Of a stretch of 11,996 bases of DNA, positions 6,899 through 11,996 are shown piece after piece; position 1 is the stretch's first letter, and every line of letters begins with the position of its first letter. The notes under the pieces are model-generated. The model was not told the DNA's origin. It made no database searches and worked only from the letters and a program-made list of their open reading frames with translations. The position numbers and the translations under genes are program-made. The stretch comes from SLLG01 sp964403935 (GTDB taxonomy: Bacteria; Verrucomicrobiota; Verrucomicrobiia; Opitutales; Oceanipulchritudinaceae): positions 1 through 11,996 of the forward strand of contig CAYOIB010000084.1 of the NCBI GenBank assembly GCA_964403935.1, written 5' to 3'.

Positions 6899-7936
6899 AT
6901 GGCTGAAGATACCCTCCACCGTCAAAACATCGTCGCCTGCATTTGGGACTTCGACAAGACCCTTATCCCCGGCTACATGCAGTGGCCGATTTTTCAACAC
7001 TTCGGGATCGACGAGAACCAGTTCTGGAAGGAGGTCAATCAACTCCCCGAGCGCTACCGGAAGCGAAATCAGGTGGTGTCGCCCGACATCATCTACCTCA
7101 ACCACCTGCTCACCTACGTGCGCCACGGCCTCCTGCCCGGCTTGAACAATGCCCTCCTGCGCAAGCTCGGGGCTCAGCTCACTTTCTATCAAGGCATTCC
7201 CGATTTTCTGCAGACACTGAAGAACCTCGTGACAAACGATCCGGTTTATGCCCGCTTCGAGATCCGCTTGGAGCACTACATCATTTCCACCGGCCAAGCG
7301 GAAATGATCCGGGGCAGCGCCATCGCTCCCTACGTCGACGGCATCTACGGGTGCGAGTTCATTGAGAATCCTTTCCCGCCGAGATTCGACCAGCAGAAAG
7401 AATTCGACCTGAAGGCCCCCAGTGAGATCGGCCAAATCGGGCAGGTCGTCGACAACACCATCAAGACACGCTTCATTTTTGAGATCAACAAGGGCACCAA
7501 CAAGATCAGCTCTATTGATGTGAACTCCAAAGTCTCCACGAGCGACCGCCGCATCCCTATCGAGAGCATGATCTACATTGCCGATGGACCCAGCGATGTA
7601 CCCGTTTTCTCAGTTATCAAAAAGAACGGCGGCCGTACCTATGCGGTTTACGAACCAGAGAATGAGAAGGAATTCGCACAAAATGACGAACTCCGCTCAA
7701 GCGGTCGGGTCGATCATTTCGGACGAGCCGACTACCGGGAGAAGAGTGACACCTACATGTGGCTCACGACCCACGTTCGCCAGATCTGCGATCAGCTCGT
7801 GGCGCAGTCCGAACAGACCCTGAGCCGCCGCGTTCGGCGACCGCCCCGCCACCTGCATAAGGACCTTTCCATCCAGAAGGAAGACCCCACCCAACCCGAT
7901 CTGTTTCCCCAGAAGTCGGCTTCACCGGCAGGATAA
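6899..7936 (+). CDS. HAD-superfamily hydrolase, probable phosphatase
   Basis: The 345-residue cytosolic protein has the haloacid dehalogenase motifs. Motif I is WDFDKT, with nucleophile Asp17 and acid/base Asp19. Motif II is Ser130 in IISTGQ. A probable motif III lysine is near residue 189 (TIKTRF). Motif IV is IADGPSDVP, with Asp229 and Asp233. About 100 mainly helical residues between motifs I and II form a C1-type cap, as in phosphoserine-phosphatase-like HADs. A hydrophilic tail of unknown role follows (residues 255-345, with a basic stretch near SRRVRRPPRH). The substrate is unknown. ATG 6851 is an alternative start adding 16 residues; neither start has a Shine-Dalgarno site, and 6899 places motif I where relatives have it. 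The Na/Pi transporter begins five bases after the stop, so the two are probably co-transcribed and may share a role in phosphate supply. Confidence 0.88.
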   Translation: MAEDTLHRQNIVACIWDFDKTLIPGYMQWPIFQHFGIDENQFWKEVNQLPERYRKRNQVVSPDIIYLNHLLTYVRHGLLPGLNNALLRKLGAQLTFYQGIPDFLQTLKNLVTNDPVYARFEIRLEHYIISTGQAEMIRGSAIAPYVDGIYGCEFIENPFPPRFDQQKEFDLKAPSEIGQIGQVVDNTIKTRFIFEINKGTNKISSIDVNSKVSTSDRRIPIESMIYIADGPSDVPVFSVIKKNGGRTYAVYEPENEKEFAQNDELRSSGRVDHFGRADYREKSDTYMWLTTHVRQICDQLVAQSEQTLSRRVRRPPRHLHKDLSIQKEDPTQPDLFPQKSASPAG

Positions 7937-7941
7937 ACACC

Positions 7942-9660
7942 ATGGAACCGCAGGAAGTCTTCCTACTGATTTTCTCGATTCTGGGCGGTCTCGCACTCTT
8001 CCTCTATGGCATGGGGATCATGACCGGGGGCTTGCGCGTGCTCGCGGGCGACCGGCTTCGCGGGATTGTCCATCGCGGGACACGGAACCGGTTCGTGGCC
8101 ATGGGCATGGGCACGGGGCTCGGTTTTCTCATTCATAGCACGGCCACGACCGTCATGACCGTCGGCTTTCTGAATGCGGGCCTCCTCAGCCTCGCGCAGG
8201 CCATTCCGGTTTTCTTCGGTGCGAATATCGGGACCACACTGTCGATGCAGCTGGTATCCTTTCGACTGACGGACTACGCCTACGTGGCTGTCAGCCTCGG
8301 CTTCCTCCTCATGATGGTGGCACCGGGAGATAAGCTACGGGAGGCCGGCCGCGCCTTTTTTGGCTTCGGCCTGCTCTTTGTCGGCATGGCCCTCATGAGC
8401 GGTTCCATCGAGCCCCACCGGGACGCCTTGCTTCCCTTGCTCTCGATCATCAACGGAGAGACTTGGGGAGGGCTGCTAACCGGAACCCTCGCGGCCGCGC
8501 TCTTCACAATCGTTGTCCAGAGCAGCGGCGCGACCATCGGAATGGCCTTCGTCCTCACCTCAATAGGGGCTTTCTCGTCCCTTGAGCAGGTCTATCCCAT
8601 TGTTCTCGGTGCCCAGCTGGGTACCACCGGAACCGCTCTAATCGCCAGCCTCGGCGGTGGCATGGAAGCCCGGCGCGGGGCCCTCGCCAACCTCGCTTTC
8701 ATTCTCTTCAGTGTCACCTTGGCGATCGTGGCCTCCCCGATCTTTGTGGCGGTCATCAGCCAGACTTCTGACGACGTCGTGCGTCAGACGGCCAACCTGC
8801 ACACCGCGATCATGGTCGTTGGCGCGGTTATCCTGATCCCATTCACCGCGCTCTTCGCAACTGTCCTGCAGCGGCTGACCCCCTCGCGCCAACCCGCCAC
8901 CCCAACCAGCTTTCTGGACCCCGAACTCGTCGATCGACCAGAATCCGCTCTCACCGCTGTTGTGCTCGAACTGCAGCGTAGCCTCGAGATTCTGCGCACC
9001 AGCCTAGCCGTCACCCGATCGCTCTTCAAAAACCCGAACCAGAAGCGAGCTTCCCGAAAGATCGATGCCAACGAAGCAGCCATCGACGAGATCCGCGAGG
9101 CCATCCGCTCCTATATCTCCCGGATTACGCACCACTACCTTTCACGACGGCAGCGGCTGCTCAGCCAGTACCTCACCCACATCGCTATCGATATCGAGCG
9201 CATCGGAGATCATATCGAAAACCTTGCCAGATCCGCCCAACGCAACCGGAACGCCACGAAAAGCTTTTACGACGCCTCAATGCGCGAAGCCCTTCTGGAT
9301 CTCTTCGATGAAACAGACCGGATTCTAAAAGTCTGTATCAAAGCGCTCGACCCGGATCAGAAGAGTTTTCCCAAGGCAGCCGAGGCTATCGAGGAGGCCT
9401 GCACCAATTTTTCCTCGAAGAGCGAACACATTCAGAGATCCGTCAACACCCGCGTCGCCAACCACGAGGTGAGCGCCTTGGCGGGCATCTACTTTAGTGG
9501 CGATACCCTCCTCCTCGACCGACTGGTCCGCCATTGCAAGATGATCGGCCGCGAAAAACAGCAACCGCACTTCGCCCTCAACCCAAAGAAACTGGAACGC
9601 ATCGAGCCGTCCGCAAAAGCCAAATCCCGCCCACCCCGGAAAGCCAAAGCCGACAGCTAA
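7942..9660 (+). CDS. Na/Pi cotransporter family protein with C-terminal PhoU-like domain
   Basis: This 572-residue inner-membrane protein belongs to the PNaS family of sodium-dependent phosphate transporters. Residues 1-310 hold about eight hydrophobic segments in two inverted repeats. Repeat one has IHSTATT (64-70) and GANIGTT (93-99); repeat two has VQSSGAT (192-198) and GAQLGTT (223-229). The second QSS motif is standard, while the first is HSTAT in place of QSSSA. Residues 335-540 form a helical PhoU-like domain with the signature DIERIGDHIENLAR at 417-430, which in related proteins binds metal and may sense phosphate status. The last 20 residues are a basic, proline-rich, probably disordered tail. 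An AGGA eight bases before the ATG, overlapping the end of the HAD gene, supports the start and operon membership. The gene converges with the rhamnosidase gene with a 20-base gap. Confidence 0.94.
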   Translation: MEPQEVFLLIFSILGGLALFLYGMGIMTGGLRVLAGDRLRGIVHRGTRNRFVAMGMGTGLGFLIHSTATTVMTVGFLNAGLLSLAQAIPVFFGANIGTTLSMQLVSFRLTDYAYVAVSLGFLLMMVAPGDKLREAGRAFFGFGLLFVGMALMSGSIEPHRDALLPLLSIINGETWGGLLTGTLAAALFTIVVQSSGATIGMAFVLTSIGAFSSLEQVYPIVLGAQLGTTGTALIASLGGGMEARRGALANLAFILFSVTLAIVASPIFVAVISQTSDDVVRQTANLHTAIMVVGAVILIPFTALFATVLQRLTPSRQPATPTSFLDPELVDRPESALTAVVLELQRSLEILRTSLAVTRSLFKNPNQKRASRKIDANEAAIDEIREAIRSYISRITHHYLSRRQRLLSQYLTHIAIDIERIGDHIENLARSAQRNRNATKSFYDASMREALLDLFDETDRILKVCIKALDPDQKSFPKAAEAIEEACTNFSSKSEHIQRSVNTRVANHEVSALAGIYFSGDTLLLDRLVRHCKMIGREKQQPHFALNPKKLERIEPSAKAKSRPPRKAKADS

Positions 9661-9680
9661 CCTGCCGTCCTATACCTGGA

Positions 9681-11996
9681 TCACTCGGCAAAGGGTGCCG
9701 TCATCGTGTGGTACCCCGGCCCATAATCCTGCGTGGTGCCATCCGGCAAAGAGAGGGTTGCACGGGAATTTGGCGGGACCGTTAGTTGGACCTCCAGGAG
9801 ACTGGTCAAACGCTCCCAGCGGATACTCGCCTTGCCGTTCGGCGTGTCGAGCATAGCTTCAGCCCATGTCAGAGACCCGCCCGGACGCGGTCGAAAGAGG
9901 ATGCGCCGGTAGGCGGGCTCCTTCTCATCCAACTCAATCCCAGCAACCGTCCGGTACATCCAGGCCCCGACCGCTCCATAGGCATAGTGGTTGAAAGAAT
10001 TCATGCCCTTGCTCTGAAAGCCTTTCTCCGGCGTCCACCCATCCCAACGTTCCCAAATAGTCGTCGCTCCGAGCGTGACCGGGAAGAGCCAGGAGGGAAA
10101 CGATTCCTGCTCCAGAAGCTTGTAGGCAAGATCCAACTGTCCCGTCCTCTCCAGAGCATCACAAATATAGGGCGTCCCAACAAATCCTGTTGATATATGA
10201 TTCCCATTATTTTGCACGAGCCGAGCCAACTCACGACCGGCCACGAGGCGTGTTGCATCGGGAAGCAACCCGAACTCCAGCGCGAGAATGTACGCTGTCT
10301 GCGTCGAGGATGCGAGCAGCCCGTCCTCTGTAACAAAGCGTCGCTGGAAAGCGGCCTTTACCTGTTCCCGGAGCTCGTCATACTGGCGAACGTCGTCTTC
10401 CTTCCCCAAGACTGCAGCGATCCGGCTCATCAGGCCGGCATCGTGGGCAAGAAACGCCGTTCCGATGAGGTCTTTGCGGGTACTCCCACTCCAGTTCTTG
10501 GTGCCATCGAGCGCCAGCCAATCTCCAAACCCGCCCCAGGAATCGACATCTGTATGCACCCGAATCAAGTCCTTGCTGAGGTCGACAAGCCGATCCAGGT
10601 AAGCCTGCATTGAGGGGTAGTGCTCTTCAAGCAACGTCTTGTCACCAAAACACCGATACACCGTCCAGGGACAGATGATCTGAGCATCCGACCAGGCTGG
10701 ACCTGCATCCCAATCCTTGTCGTTAAGATTGGGATTCGGAACCACCGCCGGAATCCCCCCGCTCGGAAACTGCGCGTCGCGCAGGTCGCGAAACCATTTC
10801 CGAAAGAACCCTTCAACATCCATATTAAAGCAGGCAGTGCGGACAAAGACTTGGGCATCACCCGTCCAGCCGAGCCGCTCATCCCGCTGCGGACAATCCG
10901 TTGGCACATCGAGAAAATTGCCCTTCTGACCCCACAGGATGTTGCTTTGCAACTGGTTCAGCAGTGGATTTGAGCATTCGAAGTGGCCCGTTATCGCCAT
11001 GTCGGAATGCAGGACGACGGCCGTCAGGTCCAGTTGAACGTCCGCCGGACGCCCTTTGATTTCGACATATCGGAATCCATGAAAGGTAAAGCGCGGCTCC
11101 CAGACTTCAACCCCGCCGCCCCTGCAGGTATAGACATTCTCTGCCCGGGCGTCCCGGAGATTGTCCGTATAGATCGAACCATCGGGATTCAGGACCTCCG
11201 CGTGGCGGATCCGCAACGTCGTGCCTGCAGGAGCCTCCACCCTCAACCGAACCCGCCCGACCAGGTTTTGCCCAAAGTCATAGACATTGTCGGCTGTCTT
11301 CCCGTGAATCCCATACCCGTTGGCGCTTATTGGATCGAGCTCGTCAATTCGGCGAATGGCCGGTGCCGGCGAGGCGACGCGTCTCACCTCTTGCTCTTCG
11401 AAAACAGTTACCGGGCGCCATACCGACGCGTCGTATCCCGGCGAGGCCCATCCCTTGAGCTCCCGGCGCGCATCATAAACTTCGCCCATCAAGATGTCAT
11501 TCTCAAGTATTGGCCCTTCGGACAAGCTCCAGGACGCATCACTGGAAAGGATCAGACTCGATCCATCCTCAAAATTCACCTCGAGCTGACCCAAAAACTT
11601 TGGCCGGTCCCCATACGTTTGACGTCGGTCGTAATTGCCGATATGCCCACAATACCAGCCATCCCCCAGAATCGCCCCGAGAACATTCTCCCCAGGAACC
11701 AATTCTTCGGTGACGTCGTAAGCCTGATAATGGACCCGCTTGCGATAATCCGTCCAGCCGGGAGCGAGCACGGCATCGCCCACCGCCCGACCGTTGAGTT
11801 CACATTCCAACAGCCCCAAGGCCGTGACATAGAGACGGGCGGATCGAACGGGACGGTTCACCTCAAAGCTGCGACGGATGAAGGGAGCCGCCGCCAAAGT
11901 CCTTGGCCCTCCCATGCGATCCGAACCAATCCACTCTGCCTGCCAGTCATCCTCCTGGAGAAGGCCCATCTCCCACCAAGCCACGTCCGACCAGGA
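9681..11996 (-). CDS. Alpha-L-rhamnosidase, glycoside hydrolase family 78 (N-terminus outside window)
   Basis: The enzyme removes terminal alpha-L-rhamnose from glycans or glycosides by an inverting mechanism. The window holds 771 C-terminal residues. The frame stays open through the right edge, reading SWSDVAWWEMGLL, a stretch internal to GH78 proteins, so the GTG at 11984 is not the start. In visible numbering, an N-terminal beta-sandwich spans about 44-205 (NGRAVGD, LAPGWTDY, LGDGWYCG) and a concanavalin-like domain 225-325 (VYDFGQNLVGRV). The (alpha/alpha)6 catalytic barrel spans 345-690 and the C-terminal beta domain 695-771. The conserved acidic cluster DCPQRDERLGWTGD contains the presumed general acid Glu373 (codon 10878-10880). 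TTIWERWDGW contains the presumed general base Glu649 (codon 10050-10052). Whether the protein is secreted cannot be told without its N-terminus. It suggests use of rhamnose-rich plant or algal material. Confidence 0.95.
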   Translation of the reverse strand, partial: SWSDVAWWEMGLLQEDDWQAEWIGSDRMGGPRTLAAAPFIRRSFEVNRPVRSARLYVTALGLLECELNGRAVGDAVLAPGWTDYRKRVHYQAYDVTEELVPGENVLGAILGDGWYCGHIGNYDRRQTYGDRPKFLGQLEVNFEDGSSLILSSDASWSLSEGPILENDILMGEVYDARRELKGWASPGYDASVWRPVTVFEEQEVRRVASPAPAIRRIDELDPISANGYGIHGKTADNVYDFGQNLVGRVRLRVEAPAGTTLRIRHAEVLNPDGSIYTDNLRDARAENVYTCRGGGVEVWEPRFTFHGFRYVEIKGRPADVQLDLTAVVLHSDMAITGHFECSNPLLNQLQSNILWGQKGNFLDVPTDCPQRDERLGWTGDAQVFVRTACFNMDVEGFFRKWFRDLRDAQFPSGGIPAVVPNPNLNDKDWDAGPAWSDAQIICPWTVYRCFGDKTLLEEHYPSMQAYLDRLVDLSKDLIRVHTDVDSWGGFGDWLALDGTKNWSGSTRKDLIGTAFLAHDAGLMSRIAAVLGKEDDVRQYDELREQVKAAFQRRFVTEDGLLASSTQTAYILALEFGLLPDATRLVAGRELARLVQNNGNHISTGFVGTPYICDALERTGQLDLAYKLLEQESFPSWLFPVTLGATTIWERWDGWTPEKGFQSKGMNSFNHYAYGAVGAWMYRTVAGIELDEKEPAYRRILFRPRPGGSLTWAEAMLDTPNGKASIRWERLTSLLEVQLTVPPNSRATLSLPDGTTQDYGPGYHTMTAPFAE

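Noticed and set aside
6710..7435. 241-codon minus-strand frame opposite the HAD gene
   Set aside because: It overlaps the start of prfA and the HAD motifs, has no family features, and is explained as a shadow of the HAD reading frame.
9663..9700. TGCCG and CGGCA copies that can form competing hairpins at the transporter/rhamnosidase junction
   Set aside because: The stems are five pairs, lie partly in the rhamnosidase coding end, and lack a U-tract; chance in GC-rich DNA is enough to explain them.
11982..11984. GTG as start codon of the rhamnosidase
   Set aside because: The frame continues in coding style to the window edge (SWSD before it), and WEMGLL is an internal GH78 stretch, so the real start lies outside the window.

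Overview
This window looks like an ordinary chromosomal segment of a GC-rich bacterium. Gene content and protein style point to Verrucomicrobiota, probably the Opitutae/Puniceicoccales side: an IPT/TIG-type lipoprotein, a GH78 rhamnosidase, a Na/Pi transporter fused to a PhoU-like domain, and weak Shine-Dalgarno sites. That placement is inferred from recognising protein families, not from a marker gene. I see no rRNA, tRNA, CRISPR array, insertion sequence, integrase or phage gene. Coding density is very high, and no gene-free stretch exceeds about 185 bases.

Layout from left to right. 67-984 (+) is a predicted lipoprotein made of beta-sandwich modules. It meets, tail to tail and with no gap, an uncharacterised all-helical protein at 985-1968 (-) whose segments resemble TerB. 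Next is ribE, riboflavin synthase (2153-2761, -), which diverges from an aldo/keto reductase (2922-3917, +). A histidine-phosphatase (phosphoglycerate mutase-like) gene follows at 4057-4752 (+). The translation-termination pair prfA-prmC (release factor 1 and the methyltransferase that modifies its GGQ motif) lies on the minus strand at 6783-4785. Divergent from it is a plus-strand pair, a HAD-family hydrolase (6899-7936) and a Na/Pi cotransporter with a PhoU-like tail (7942-9660). The window ends inside an alpha-L-rhamnosidase (9681-11996, -) whose N-terminus lies beyond the right edge.

Functionally, prfA and prmC form a classical pair. The HAD and Na/Pi genes are five bases apart and probably co-transcribed, which suggests a link to phosphate handling. 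The rhamnosidase points to use of rhamnose-containing plant or algal glycans. The other genes look like unrelated neighbours.

I found no convincing new multi-gene system. The items most worth a second look are the uncharacterised helical protein (985-1968), the altered first QSSS-type motif of the Na/Pi transporter, an inverted repeat between prfA and the HAD gene, and a nine-codon reading frame whose stop overlaps the prmC start.
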